Numbered from the stretch's first letter, positions 24,749 through 37,234 are shown. The stretch: DNA of 64,000 nucleotides from Sycobia sp. Sy_11 (GCA_018907035.1 JACCIC010000187.1:434001-498000); one strand, 5' to 3'. Numbers and translations: made by a program. The notes: generated by a model not told the origin, from the sequence alone.

Positions 24749-24960
24749 CTTCGCCCCCTCCTCTTCCTCTTCTTCTCTTTTCACTCGCACTCCTCGGCCG
24801 CGTCCTCCTCTTCCCACTCGCGCTTCGGGGAAGCGAGATTTTTTACTCCTTCGTCACTCGCCCTCGCCGCATTGTCGGATGGCCTTTTATCTTTCGCATA
24901 GTTAGTTTTTACCGAGCTTTCGGAATTTCTCTTTTTTTCCTCATCTTTTCATTTTAGCAA
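24749..24960 (-). promoter_or_regulatory. Probable 5' leader of the 24-kb gene, with a short upstream ORF
   Basis: Upstream of the chosen ATG the minus strand carries a purine-rich leader. An 18-codon upstream ORF (ATG at 24899, TAA at 24843-24845) precedes the main start and could lower translation if it lies in the transcript. The main frame stays open without an ATG back to a TGA at 24854-24856, which supports the downstream ATG. No TATA box or initiator could be fixed, so the transcription start is unknown. It also remains possible that this is the distal part of an exon whose own acceptor lies further upstream. Confidence 0.4.
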
Positions 24961-25681
24961 AATCTTTCTTTATTGACACACAGGCCTTAATACCTTTGCA
25001 AATGCCCCGTGCTAAACTCGGGGCTTTTTTTTCTGGTTTCCAATTTATTTTTAACGATAAAGTTCATCTGTAAAATGGATTTAATATCATAAGATATTTT
25101 CGCAAACTAATTAATGAACTTGCTACGGTCAAATTTTAACTTTGCCTGGATACAACCCGCAGACGTAATAAAAGTTAAACAAAATTCCAGACGTTAAATG
25201 CGAAAATTCGTAAAACTCCATTATCCTATAAAATTAATGAGCATTTTTTAATTCAACCCGGATAATGTAAAAAAGGTTATGATAAGAAAATAAGTACCAC
25301 ACGCGCGCGCGCACACATACATACGCGCACACGCACACAATTTGTTTTTTATCGTATATATATGAAATGCAAACTTGCTTTGTAAGAACGTCGTTAATTA
25401 TTTCAGTCGATCTATATTTATTATATATATATATAGGAGAATTTATTGAATAAAAATTATCTGGCTGAATTTGATTTTATGGAACATCCACTCTTTTTCC
25501 ACTCGATTGCCCAACTATTTTATTTTCCCTTTACTCATAATCTAATGTATCAATCATATACTTGCTTAGCTTAAAAATATCAGCTCTGGCTTTAATGCCA
25601 CGGCAATAAATATCGACGGTGTTTTATAGAGGTGCAGATCTGGATCAAGTATGGATATTCCCTACGGGAGTCTGCAATACG

Positions 25682-25726
<45 letters not shown>

Positions 25727-26044
25727 GAAGCCTGTATAATTACGTTACGTTGCATTGCTAAAGTGAAAATTTCTTCTTCTTTTTATTCTTTCGCACATAT
25801 ACGACAAATGCGGATATAATGAACGAAGCCATAATATTTATGGCGTATAGAAAGCGCGAAACTTACAGAATCCGGATATAAATGGATCCGAAGTTAATTA
25901 ATAAATGCGCAAAGAAAAAATAATGAAAATAGTAATATAGTAGGATCTCTAACATTTAAGTTACACTGGAGATTCCTGGCATTTGAAAATTATAAAAACG
26001 AGTTAGAGCCAGAGCTATAGCATGACAAAATTATTTTCTTAAGG
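24961..26044. other. AT-rich upstream flank of the 24-kb gene
   Basis: Contains a CG/CA mixed tract near 25.30 kb and (CT)n at 25.68 kb. The latter could act as a GAGA-type promoter element, though it is over 0.9 kb upstream of the ATG. Confidence 0.4.
25684..25724. repeat. (CT)n microsatellite
   Basis: About 20 uninterrupted units upstream of the 24-kb gene. Confidence 0.96.
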
Positions 26045-26332
26045 GGATGTCGTATAGTAAAATCTAACCGTCATAAAGCCACGTAACATGACAGCGGCAT
26101 TGAAGGCGATTTTCCATAAGATGATAATTTTTATATTGCAGTAGCGCAACATTATTACTGAGCTTACTGGTCACCATAAACAATCATAATATATCTGGAA
26201 GCGAAAGGAAGAATATTTCGCATGCACAGTTCTGAAATCCGACTCGAGTCGGTGGATGTCGATAAAAAATCGCCGTCAAAACATCTGTTACTTTACGCGG
26301 CTTTATGAAGTTCACATATGACTACGACATCC
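26045..26332. mobile_element. Foldback / MITE-like element with long imperfect inverted repeats
   Basis: The two ends are imperfect inverted repeats of about 70-75 bp. The left starts GGATGTCGTA and continues through CATAAAGCC and GGCGATTTT. The right, read on the minus strand, starts GGATGTCGTA and continues through CATAAAGCCGCGTAA and GGCGATTTT at matching offsets. The roughly 135-bp interior has no ORF and holds the 14-bp palindrome CCGACTCGAGTCGG (26239-26252). A 288-bp length, absence of coding capacity and long inverted ends fit a non-autonomous DNA transposon. No clean target duplication could be fixed; TTAA occurs near both ends but at unequal distance. Superfamily is undetermined. 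Confidence 0.7.
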
Positions 26333-27197
26333 AATTATTAATAATATAGATCTAAGTATATCTAAATTTCGCTAAATGTACCTGAAATGTCATACTTTAG
26401 AATCTTTGACATTTTTAACTGGATTTCGTTCTTATTGTGTATCAAATATTTCTACTAACCATTTATTACAGTCGACATAATAAGCATAATTATTCGCAAA
26501 AATTACATATCTAGTAAAATTAGAAAAAAAAATCGTTTTTTCAGTTAAGAACTGAAATTTTTTCCCGCACTGCTGACTTTCCAAGAAAAAAAATAGAAAC
26601 ACTCGATCGTGGAATCATATTGACGGACTTTCCATTACATGTTGAGAAACTCGAGGTAAACATGTTCGGCTTATGGTTAATACTTTATCGTCTATAGTAT
26701 ATTTACTTGTAGAAAAAATATTTATGATTTGCTCGAACTTTGGATCAGATACAATAAAAAAGTAAAAATCTTTGTTCTAGGCGTACAGTGATAAAAATGA
26801 ATATAATAAGATTGTCGAATGGAAAGAATAAATGTTTTAAACCATAAATTCGTTATAAGAAAAAGAAACATTAACAAGATCGATACAAATTTCATTAAAA
26901 TTAGATCACCTGCTATTATGCCCAATAACAAGCTGAGCGCGCCTCGTGCATTATGCACTGTGCGCTTTTATCATTGCTCTCTATTCAGAAGTACATAATC
27001 GGAACGAGCGGATTGTACATATTATCTATACAGGAAGAAGTCAGACGATCAGAGAAAATACGATATAATGCCGGGTATTTGTATAGAGCGCGCCGTCGAT
27101 CGCTGGGGCACGGTGGGAATTTGAAAAAATCTTTTTTTTGTTATCCTCGACAATGCACCTTATAAAAGTGAATCGGTTATTTTTCATCGCGTCATCT
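26333..27197. other. AT-rich non-coding stretch
   Basis: Nothing beyond short chance ORFs. Confidence 0.45.
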
Positions 27198-27198
27198 G

Positions 27199-27231
<33 letters not shown>

Positions 27232-27236
27232 TCTCG
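27198..27236. repeat. (CT)n microsatellite
   Basis: CT run with CCC and CG interruptions at its 3' end. Confidence 0.94.
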
Positions 27237-27530
27237 CTCTTTCTGCATCGCCACCGAAGACTGTTGGAGCAGCTCATATAACTGTCGAGGAGATCGCAAT
27301 CGATGTGTTATAGACTGCTGGATATATATACATGTATAGACGCGGATCGAATTGTTTCCTTTTTCCTCTTATTATCTCTCGTTCCCTTGCGCCTCTCACT
27401 CTTTCTCCCTCTCACCCCCCCCTCTCTCTTTCTCCCTGTATAGGCCCTCGATGCTCTTGTCTCTTTGTCCGTCTTTGCGCGCGGGCTTCGCCTGATACAC
27501 TACCGCGGCATATATATAAACATACAGCCA

Positions 27531-27552
27531 CGCGCGCGCGCGCGCGCGCGCA
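27531..27552. repeat. (CG)n tract
   Basis: Eleven CG dinucleotides, the longest pure CG run noted in the window. Confidence 0.95.
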
Positions 27553-27664
27553 CGGGGCTCTAATGCAATGTTTCAATCCAAACTGCACGGCGCTCGTATA
27601 TTTTCTACTTCTGGGAGGATTTCGAGCTTCCGGCATTCCCGCGGGTAGATAGCGTTGCTCTGTT

Positions 27665-27711
27665 TCTCTATCCCTCTCTATCTTTCTCTATCTCTCTCTC
27701 TCTCTCTCTCA
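27665..27711. repeat. Imperfect (CT)n tract
   Basis: CT run with CTAT-type interruptions at its 5' side. Confidence 0.92.
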
Positions 27712-28206
27712 GTTTAATTTACCGGGCTTCGTCAATTATACTCCACACAGATTCCTCCTCTTTTTCGCATTTTCAGCACACACACACACAGGCGTGCGTT
27801 CTGTTTGTTTAATTATCTTTTATTGCACCCCCCCCTCCCAACGATAGACAACTGAACACGCAGGCAGCCCCTTCCCTCTCTTCCTTCTCCTCCACTAGCC
27901 GGTTTACGGTTCATTTTCGATTATATGAAGAAACGAGAAAGAGACGCAGTGAGAGAAGAGAGGGTATAGTATATAGAAGAATTGAAGAGAGATGAGGATG
28001 ACGATGATGATGATGGCGATGATATTGCTATCTATCTAAGATTTGAACATCCAGTTTGATTAGCCGATCGTTATCGTCTAATAAATTTCCAGTATCATGT
28101 TTATCCTAAAGATTATAACGAACACAATCGTTGTAGAAGTTCAATGAATCTTATATTTTCATATTACAGATATTGCAGTTTTACAGTTATAGTTTTATCT
28201 AAAATT

Positions 28207-28237
28207 TGTGTGTGTGTGTGTGCGCGCGCGCGCGCGT
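28207..28237. repeat. (TG)n-(CG)n tract
   Basis: TG run passing into CG. Confidence 0.94.
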
Positions 28238-28341
28238 ATGTGTTGGTTCTTTGCGTACGTTTTTGCATCAATTGACAGAACGGTACGGGTACAACTCTCA
28301 ATATTCGCCCGATAAGAAGAATCGCGTGCAGTCTCATAAAG

Positions 28342-28402
28342 GCACGCACGCACGCACACACACACGCACACGCACGCACGCACGCACGCACGCACACACA
28401 CC
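28342..28402. repeat. (CGCA)n/(CA)n tract
   Basis: CGCA tetranucleotides mixed with CA, roughly complementary to the TG-CG tract 105 bp away, so the pair could fold back. Confidence 0.93.
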
Positions 28403-29853
28403 TAAATATACGCAGCATTTAAATGCAAGAATGCCCCCGTCCACCTCGTTTCCTCATAATAAAATTAGTTTTGAGTAGAGAGAAAGAGAGAGAGAGGGAG
28501 AGATAGAGAGAGGGAGAGCGCTGGGAGGGCGAACGTCGGTGTGATACGTCGTCGCTGATGGGCCGGCTGGCGATGTGTGGGAAGAAAGAAAAAAGAATGG
28601 GAAGACGAAGATACGCGCCGTGGCGCACCGGTGGAATGAAGAACGAAAAGAAGAGGTTAAATAGTTTTAAGTATATATATATGTATTTACAACTGCAGCG
28701 GCTCCCTCGCAATTATAGGCGCGGCTTAAAAGCGGAACCCGCCTGATGCACGCGCAGGTAGCCGATCCCACTCGTACAACTACGTATATATATATATATA
28801 TAAAATATGTGTAGAACATATCTTTTATTTCCCTTCCATTCCTCTATAGCTCGCCGCGCGGTCGTGGGCGCGCGCGTGTGACCCAAAGTCGAATTAGTCG
28901 CATCATTTATCTCGATGCGCTTCAAGATTAGACTTATGAAGAACTAATTCACTTTGTAAAGAATACCGGTTCTATATACGAAAATACGCCTATATATATA
29001 TATATATACGCTACCACTTCATCATCTACTTGAGATGTCTTTGTATAAGCTGCAATGGATTATCTCGACGATCGAGAAATAGTTCTTGATGTACCGATGA
29101 TTGATTTTTCAGGATCTGATAGGTTTATTGAACTTTCGAGAAAGCAGTTTTTGAGCTCTATATAGATAGGAATTCCAATTTTATGAGTTTGAATAAGTAT
29201 GGAATGCATTTTTTACTAAGTACCCGAAGACTAATTTAATAAATTATTAACAGAATGCATGAATCAAGGGCTATAAGCTTTTCTGGCTACTAAATGCGAT
29301 AATTACATACATAAAATTACTATTTTTTATTGTACGATTAATCATAAGACAAAAAGGTTTGATAACTTTTTAATAAAAAAGAAATCAGTATATTTACTCG
29401 AAAGATTCAGCAAACATAAATTATAATCTGGTCTTGGAATTCCTGTATCAACCACCTTGTTTTCAAGGTATTTTCAGCTAAAAGTCTAAGAAAAAAAAAA
29501 CAAGATGTTCTGCTCGATTTTTCATATTTTTAAGGTTAAAATACATTGCGAATAAATTATTCTCCTAAGAAATTGATTCTACCATTTCAAAATTTCACTC
29601 TAATTCCAGTTGATTCAAAAGTTTCACTGAAATTATTCGAAAACATGTTTTGTTTCCGCCGAAATATCACCAATTAATGCTTAGTATTTTGTTTTTACTT
29701 TCCTACAGCTTGACACGAATAAGATATTTGGAGAAATTACGATAGAGCAATCAATAAGCACAATAGCTTACACTATTTTCTTTCTCGAAAAATAAATATT
29801 TGTAACCTGATCTTTCTAGATTAATTAATTTTTCGGCTAAGATAATAATAATT

Positions 29854-29888
<35 letters not shown>

Positions 29889-30347
29889 TTCAAATAAAAA
29901 TCAATAATTCGAGTAAAATGACATATGCATCACGGTTATAATTCTTGTTTCGCCAGAAATTCGAGAAATTACTAAAGTAAATTAAGGCGATCCTCGGTTA
30001 TTCAAGGACGTTCACAGAGTAAACACGAAAAATTGCCGCCTGTACGCTTTAAAATGCGAGTTCTTTTGAAAGTAGAAACTAAACAAATAAAAAATAAAAA
30101 CTTATTCCTTTATGAAAACTTGAGAAATTGTCGGACCCCATCGGTTATTCGATCGTTTGTATCACGCGATCTTTTTGCGTGCCGAAAAACAAAAAAAGAG
30201 CAGGAGCAAAAGAGACCAGGGGCGAGATGGAAGCAGAAAGAGAGGGTACGAACCAGTACCAACGAAGAGGAGAAGGATCTTTACGTATAACCGGTAGTAT
30301 AGGGAGTATAAAGATTAAAGTTTTAATACGGGCGAGCCGTAGAAGCT

Positions 30348-30350
<3 letters not shown>
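28403..30350. other. Non-coding stretch
   Basis: GA-rich patch at 28.48-28.52 kb, short (AT)n tracts near 28.79 and 28.99 kb and the AAT repeat at 29.86 kb; otherwise AT-rich unique DNA. Confidence 0.45.
29856..29890. repeat. (AAT)n microsatellite
   Basis: About 11 trinucleotide units. Confidence 0.95.

Positions 30351-30396
<46 letters not shown>
30351..30396. repeat. (GA)n microsatellite
   Basis: First of four GA-rich tracts in 600 bp, all with purines on the plus strand. Confidence 0.96.
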
Positions 30397-30399
<3 letters not shown>

Positions 30400-30614
30400 A
30401 AGTTTCAGATGGCGACTAGTGCTCTCATAAGATAAGTTTTCTCCGCGTTACTCGCTAACAGCCCCCCCCCCCACTCTACCCAGCTCGCGGAGCTGCACGA
30501 CGGCTACTATCATCGGACTGTTATTAAGCCCCGATTTTTTTATTCCACGTAAGAGTTTTATGCGCGCGAGATCGACACACGCCACGTCGTGGAATGCAGA
30601 GCTGGGGGGTAGGC

Positions 30615-30616
<2 letters not shown>

Positions 30617-30664
<48 letters not shown>
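30617..30664. repeat. (GA)n microsatellite
   Basis: Second tract of the purine-rich block; about 22 units. Confidence 0.96.
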
Positions 30665-30667
<3 letters not shown>

Positions 30668-30718
30668 GAAGAGATGAGGCGCAAATAGATAAATCGTCAG
30701 ATCGACGGGGAAAGGGAG

Positions 30719-30745
30719 ATAGTGGAACAGAGAGAAAGAGAGGCA

Positions 30746-30777
<32 letters not shown>
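30719..30777. repeat. Imperfect (GA)n tract
   Basis: Third tract, with AAAG and GGCA interruptions. Confidence 0.92.
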
Positions 30778-30780
<3 letters not shown>

Positions 30781-30839
30781 GCGGAGAGGGTAAAGTAGCG
30801 GTAGACCTGTCGGTCGAGAGACAGAGGTAATGTTATTTC

Positions 30840-30865
30840 TTAAGGGGAGGAGAAGAGGGAGAAAG

Positions 30866-30904
<39 letters not shown>

Positions 30905-30952
30905 GAAAGAGAGAGAGAGAGAAAGAGAGAAGAGAGAGAGAGAGAGAGAGAT
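30840..30952. repeat. Imperfect (GA)n tract
   Basis: Fourth and longest tract, broken by TAGA, AAAG and GAAG units. Confidence 0.94.
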
Positions 30953-32440
30953 TGGTTAAGAAAATCAAAGGACTCTATCTTTGGGACGTGCTTAAGTGCT
31001 GGCTTCGCCTATACACAAGAGCGGGGCAAACACAAAACGACGGAATCAAAAGCGTGCGGCTTTGTTGGGAGGGGTTGGGTTAGGAGGAGGTGTATTTATC
31101 GACGATGAAGACCGGGAGGTTTTCGAGAGTTTATTGATTCTTGATTCCAGTTACGTATATTAATGGTTCGCGGAAGGGGATTCGAGGGTGGTGAAAAGAG
31201 AGTGGGACGCGAGGGTGGGAAGGAGTAGAGAGAAAGAGAGGGGGGAAGGACCGCGTGCCAGAGCGCTTGTAACTTTACGATAGCGACGTGCTGCCAATGG
31301 CTACCGTGCGAGCTTTTGTCTAACGGCCTATCTTTTTTCAATACGCGAGCGATAGCACCACGTATATAGAGCTGGGATGTTAACGATATTTTTAACAGTC
31401 CACGACAGGTGATAGAACGTGGAACCCGGCCCCTCGAGTAATTTCACAACATGACACAGTTGCGCCGACTCACGGGCCTCTATTTATAATTCGTTATCAA
31501 CGGAGTGTCTCGCTGTACCTTGAGAATTATTGAAAAATTAGTTTACATTGATTTTTCTTCTCGTAAGCTATACATTGATGTACAAGTGACATACAAAAGG
31601 ATTCTTAAAGTTCAACTGTCAGTGTATTATTCTGTCGCGAACGTTGCTTTGTAGGAATTTAAAAAATTATCCATTCATACATGCAATTGCAATTACGAAT
31701 TTCGTCATATGTATAATGTCCTGTTCTACGTTCTGACCTGAATCAAAATCAAAATTCATCGTTGAATGTAAATTTAATTTTTGTTCTGATTTAACGAATA
31801 CAACGGAAATAAGAAAACTTCTTTTTACTTTGAGATAAAAACTTCTAGCAAAAGTTACGATACTACTGAATAATTAAGTCATGGAAATCTAAGAAAATTA
31901 CCATACTTTCTAGAAAATATTCGAAGCGAAAAGTAGAACTATTGGCATCAATTGAGTGAAATTTGTGAAACTTATGAAAAACGAATGCGCTATAACTTGT
32001 TAGATTTTTAAAATTTGAAAGATGAAGAAAAAAATCGTTAAAAAAGAGGATTAAAGAGCAGATAAAAACCAAGATGATATATGGATATTCTGGCATAGAA
32101 AATTTCAAACAAACCGAGCCGATCCCATTTAATGACTTCCGCTAATACCTTCATCTCGTTCAGTTGTATGTATTTGTACACAGAGCCAGGTCCCAAATTC
32201 CCATATAGGTATATATACGAATCCCATATTTCGTAACAGTTTTCCTCGAAACGTCCGCCGCGGCAATCTTCACCTGGGCAGTTCCCTAGTCGTTTCCTAC
32301 CTCCCTCCCTCCCAGCCCTACTATCCCCTGCCACCCGAAAAATATCGCAATAACACTTGCTCCCCTGCTTCGACCCTTCTCGCTTTCGCCGCAGCTCGTC
32401 GAACTGCCAGCGCTTTCGCTAAAATACCGGACACGGCGCT
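30953..32440. other. Non-coding stretch
   Basis: AT-rich, with a purine-rich patch at 31.19-31.25 kb. No coding support. Confidence 0.45.
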
Positions 32441-32443
32441 GGG

Positions 32444-32474
32444 CCACACACACACACACACACACACACGCGCG
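32444..32474. repeat. (CA)n-(CG)n tract
   Basis: CA run ending in CGCG. Confidence 0.93.
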
Positions 32475-32499
32475 TACACATACGGACACCGCACAAAAA

Positions 32500-32900
32500 A
32501 TGGTTTCCTCGTCCACCGCGTGCCCCCTTTCTCTCCTTCGACGAAGCGCCGGCCAGCGCTGTGTGCGAGCATCTCGTGCTCGACGTATACACAGACTCGT
32601 GTACGTCGCGAAGAGGCGAGTCTCGCGGCTATACGAGACCGGGAGAACGAGACGGAAGAGGAGCGCGCGCGCGGGCGCTCGCCCTCGTGGCCTTGAATCC
32701 TCTGCCCCCGGGGGCGAGCTGGCACACTATCATTACGAGCGGCGATTATCCTCCCGTGAGTCCGCAAAAGGTCTACAATTTCCTTTTATCGCGAAACCCG
32801 GTGGAACTTGGACCGGGCGCTCGGGCGCGACGCTCCGGCGCGGTGGCCGCTAAGGGCCGGGGGGAATCGGGGGGCGGGGAGCGAGGGGCTTGGGGTAAGA
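32500..32900 (+). other. GC-rich block, possible promoter or untranslated exon
   Basis: A CpG-rich block after (CA)n holds long overlapping open frames on both strands. One plus frame reads SWHTIITSGDYPPVSPQK and reaches GG|GTAAGACGG, a plausible donor at 32894, but has no ATG. The openness may come simply from low stop density in GC-rich DNA. Confidence 0.2.
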
Positions 32901-32924
32901 CGGTCGTTATACGCGGAAACGTAT

Positions 32925-32927
<3 letters not shown>

Positions 32928-32971
<44 letters not shown>
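32928..32971. repeat. (AT)n microsatellite
   Basis: Uninterrupted AT run. Confidence 0.96.
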
Positions 32972-32974
<3 letters not shown>

Positions 32975-34344
32975 TTTTATTCGATTTCGACGAATGTTCG
33001 GAATTGCTAGCGACCGCCGTTATTTATGAACTGGGTAGCCAGTCGGATGGATCCGCGTTTCTCTCTTTCTTTCGATTTTTTTACTTATCATTTTACAATT
33101 GCGTTAAGATCATCCGCGTCTTTCCGTCCGAAACTTATTGTGGGTGATAAAGTAAAATTGAACTTGTGTAATTTTTGCGTTATCCCATATATCTCGGAAT
33201 TGGTAATATAACCGATCCATTGGATTAACGATCGAGTAAGAAGAATCAATAAAGACTACGAATTTCGGGACGGCCTGTAAAGTAGAGCGAAATTGTTCGC
33301 TTGAAAAAATATAATGCTCGAAATAATTTCAAGATTTCGCCCATCGTTTCATACACGATTCTAAATCGATTGCTAAACATACGGAGATATTGAAAAAGAA
33401 AATCATTATGCTTCCGTATCGTGTGTGCCAAAGATGCTGTACAAGTCATGTGATCAAATAAGGATCGTTGAAGTTTCTCCTTAATTCTTGGCTATCCGTT
33501 TAACTCGATCTTCTTAAAATAAATAAATAAATAAGTAAATAAATAACGACAGCACGAAAATTTCTTATAGGCAAATAAATATTACACCTATTATATTCGA
33601 CTAACATCGGATCTTACAGAATGAGTAATAAACCAACTTTCATATATGCCATAAGCAATTGATTGGAAAAAAGGAAGCCCTTGGAATTAAAGGATTAATT
33701 TACAACAATCAAGAATCTCATTTATCAATGAGAAAATCGATAAGTATTATATTGATTCCTTCTTTTTTTTTCATTTGTTTTTAACAAAACCTCTCCTCTC
33801 TTCGATATCATATATTTATTCACTTAATAGACCGAGCGAGTCACGGTGTCGAAGAACGCCCGTATAGCGCATTATCTATCCGGAACGAAGGAAAAAGTCA
33901 GCGCGGCCCTCTCATTAAATCCCCGAATGGTCCGAGTCATCGTACCTCCCTCCCCAGCCTCCCCCCGCCCCCGTTCTCCAATATAACACGACATATAACG
34001 AGACGCGCGGGCGCGCACAGGGCACGACGGCATATATGATAAATCACGTCGCGGCCTTGGCCACCGTCTCGCTCGCCACGTGTATGGTATTTATAGAGTA
34101 TCTCGCTATACGCGCAGATGAAAAGCAACGCGGCGAGGGAGGAGGAGGTGGGCGAGGCGAGAGGGACGTAGCGAGCGTGTGTAAATAAAAGGATTGTTAA
34201 GCGCCGAGGTCCTAGCGAGAGGCGGGTAGGGGTTATGAGGGAAGAGAGAAGAGGGCGAGGAAAATAATCTAGGGGGTCCCGCTGCATGAGAGGTGCACAC
34301 ATGCACGCGTACGTGGGAGGGTATAATAATTTTTCCCCTATCTC
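32972..34344. other. Non-coding stretch
   Basis: AAAT repeat near 33.52 kb and a GC-rich patch at 33.9-34.3 kb with chance frames on the minus strand. Confidence 0.45.
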
Positions 34345-34348
34345 GCTC

Positions 34349-34431
<83 letters not shown>
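34345..34431. repeat. (CT)n microsatellite
   Basis: Longest CT tract in the window, with one AT interruption near the middle. Confidence 0.97.
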
Positions 34432-34436
<5 letters not shown>

Positions 34437-34551
34437 TCCTATTTTCGGTATATATCTATACGTATACGTATATACTGAAGCCAGCGCTGAGAAATCCTGG
34501 ACTGCACTTTCATTTTTGCTTCGTTACTTATCTTTTTCTTTATTTCGTGTA

Positions 34552-34561
34552 TATATGTATG

Positions 34562-34603
<42 letters not shown>
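34552..34603. repeat. (AT)n microsatellite
   Basis: AT run preceded by TATG units. Confidence 0.95.
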
Positions 34604-34604
<1 letters not shown>

Positions 34605-34824
34605 GCCTCGGCGCATCGGTGTAATTGATGGGACCAACGGCGGAATCGCCCGCCTCCCCCGCCCATCCTTTTTCAATCTCAAGATTTTCTTTATATTTAC
34701 GCATCTGCGTTGTTCCGTGCGAGCATCGACGCTGCGGCCGCTGCGCCGCCGCCTCGGGACGCTCGCGCGGCGGTTAATTAAGCTCGCCTCGGATTATCCC
34801 CGAGGCGCGGTTCTATCTCTCTCG

Positions 34825-34828
<4 letters not shown>

Positions 34829-34875
<47 letters not shown>
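34829..34875. repeat. (CT)n microsatellite
   Basis: Second long CT tract on the same strand, 400 bp from the first. Confidence 0.95.
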
Positions 34876-34879
<4 letters not shown>

Positions 34880-35778
34880 CCGCGCATTCTTGCCGATCGC
34901 GCGCCGGTCTTATAATACGCGACGCGGTGGCGGTGGCGGCGATGCCCGCCGATTATCTTCATCTTGCCTCTCCCTTTCGCCGCTCCGCACGTCAGTGCTG
35001 CCGCTGCGCCTCCCTTTCTCTCCCTCTCCCCCCCCCTTTATATAGCTATACTCCTCTCTTAGTCCTCGTAGCGTATCCTTCTTTGCGGTGCCTCTATGTG
35101 TGTGCTACCTGTACATGTGTATATATATATACATACAGATACGCGGATCTACTCACCCTCTAATCTACCGATAGTTTGTAGTGATTTTCGCTGATATAAT
35201 ACCTATACGTATTTAAGTTTAGGATGGTTTTCGCGATTATATAGACTAATCTTATATTGCTAGGGCAGTGTTCTTCATATATTATATCATATTCTGTATA
35301 TATCTGTAAAATTCATGATTCAGTCGACAAAGAATTTAAATAAATAAAAATCAACCCACTGCTGCATAGAGAAATGGTAAAATTTTGCACCGACGAATGT
35401 ACACGTCCTTACTGTGTACTGATTGTTCAACAACACTGCGACGCGCGTTCAAGACCGCGTGAAAGTTTCGCTGCTTTTTAATGTTGGTTAATTTTTTAAA
35501 TTAAAATATTTGTTTAAGGGGTTTCAACCATTAGCCATCAGGGAAAAATAAATTCATCATCATCAATGCTTCGCTAATTAAATTAGCACTATTGAACTGT
35601 ATTCCTTCGGCGAATTTAATAGATTTACTTACGCTCTAAAATATTATGCATCTAACCATTCACACAATTTGTGTGTAAGCTTTAGCACATGTTTCAAATT
35701 TTGTCACGATTAAATGTTAATTACAATGTATATTATAGGTATATGTGTGCGCAGTCTAACTCGTCGCAGTCTATTCGA

Positions 35779-35779
<1 letters not shown>

Positions 35780-35826
<47 letters not shown>

Positions 35827-35830
35827 GCAC
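35780..35830. repeat. (AC)n-(GC)n microsatellite
   Basis: About 16 AC units followed by about 9 GC units. Confidence 0.96.
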
Positions 35831-36323
35831 GGACACAAAGGTTGTTACATTAGCCTTAAAAACTCTGATCGAGCTCGCTTGTGTACGAGGTGTCGTCGAC
35901 ATTTCGCCATTAGCGCCGAAATCAAATTCGCCTCGTCTGTACACCGAGCGCTGGTCCCGCGTAATCCGATAACGGTTCCGAAGCGCAAATCGAAGTCGTC
36001 GAGATAATCGGCGAAAGAGTTTCCAGCCCGGCTCGATTTGCTTTCGTGATTTGAGGCGTGACATACGGACAAATCCGGTGCAATTTGGCCGATCGATTTT
36101 CCCCGCGTATCTGACAATAACGTTTATAATTAGACCGTCAACTATCGCAGCTAAATTTACATCGGAATACGATAATAAATTCGAACGAAAAAGCGAGAAC
36201 GTTAGAACGTTCCAGTCGCGTACGATCCCCCCTCCTCCCCACCCTCATTGATTCTTAAAGAAGACCCGCGAACCGCCCCAGTTGAGAGCTACTTAATAAT
36301 ACCAATTAAAAATCTCCATAACC

Positions 36324-36325
<2 letters not shown>

Positions 36326-36370
<45 letters not shown>
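36326..36370. repeat. (AT)n microsatellite
   Basis: Uninterrupted AT run. Confidence 0.96.
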
Positions 36371-36373
<3 letters not shown>

Positions 36374-36549
36374 GGTAGAAAAAAATCGAAAACAAAATAA
36401 AGACACAAAAAATTCATCGACTCCAACCTGTTCTATACCCGCTATCCCCCCTCTCGATTTATCGTAATTGCGACTCTTGGGCGCGAGAAAATTTACTCGG
36501 CATAGTATAAAATAACCCGAGCGAGCCATATAGGCGTGTCTTATAAAAT

Positions 36550-36575
36550 CTATATATATATATATATATATATAT
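36550..36575. repeat. (AT)n microsatellite
   Basis: Short uninterrupted AT run. Confidence 0.94.
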
Positions 36576-36694
36576 TAAAATACATATGTATACATATATA
36601 TCGAGAGCCCCCAGTTCGTGCGCGAACGCGCGTGAAAGATACAATCGACGCAGCGCGATATCGTGAGCGCGCTCCCGCTTTAAAGGAATGCTAC

Positions 36695-36695
<1 letters not shown>

Positions 36696-36737
<42 letters not shown>
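36696..36737. repeat. (AT)n microsatellite
   Basis: Third AT tract in about 410 bp. Confidence 0.96.
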
Positions 36738-36738
<1 letters not shown>

Positions 36739-36994
36739 GTTCACCTGTGCGTGCGTTTGAAATTCCTCGGGACGCGCGTGTATACACGAGGGTTTAATAT
36801 GCGAAAGCATCCATATGGATTTTCGGTTTCCCAGAAGCCGTTACTTTTCCTTCCGTCTCTGTTTCTACCTCCCTCCCTACCTCTCCCTTCTCGTATAAAT
36901 ATTACACCGCCCGTCGTCGCGCGCATGTGCCTCTTTCTCGTCGCGAGAGTTTATCTACGGAAAAGTCCTTCTCCTTCTATTCCTATACTCGTTC

Positions 36995-36998
<4 letters not shown>

Positions 36999-37052
<54 letters not shown>
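36999..37052. repeat. (CT)n microsatellite
   Basis: About 27 uninterrupted units. Confidence 0.97.
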
Positions 37053-37056
<4 letters not shown>

Positions 37057-37192
37057 CTCTCCTTCTATTCTGCTTACTCTACGCGCGCCGAGCAGCTCGA
37101 AAGAGGTAAATTACTCGTGGCGGAGAACGCGCAGGGTGTAGCATTTCTCATTTCATCCGTAGATTACTTCATTATATACGTATGGGATTCGG

Positions 37193-37193
<1 letters not shown>

Positions 37194-37233
<40 letters not shown>
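37194..37233. repeat. (AT)n microsatellite
   Basis: Uninterrupted AT run. Confidence 0.96.

Positions 37234-37234
<1 letters not shown>

Noticed and set aside
24047..24817. Longer version of the 24-kb frame starting at 24817
   Set aside because: The codon at 24817 is GTG; the first in-frame ATG is at 24748, and the frame ends at the donor rather than at the TAA.
24308..24901. 197-codon plus-strand ORF across the 24-kb exon
   Set aside because: Antisense shadow of the GC-rich minus-strand exon, Ala/Arg-biased and without splice or start logic of its own.
28342..28402. CRISPR-like or satellite array
   Set aside because: It is plain CGCA/CA microsatellite with no spacers; no CRISPR arrays are expected or seen.
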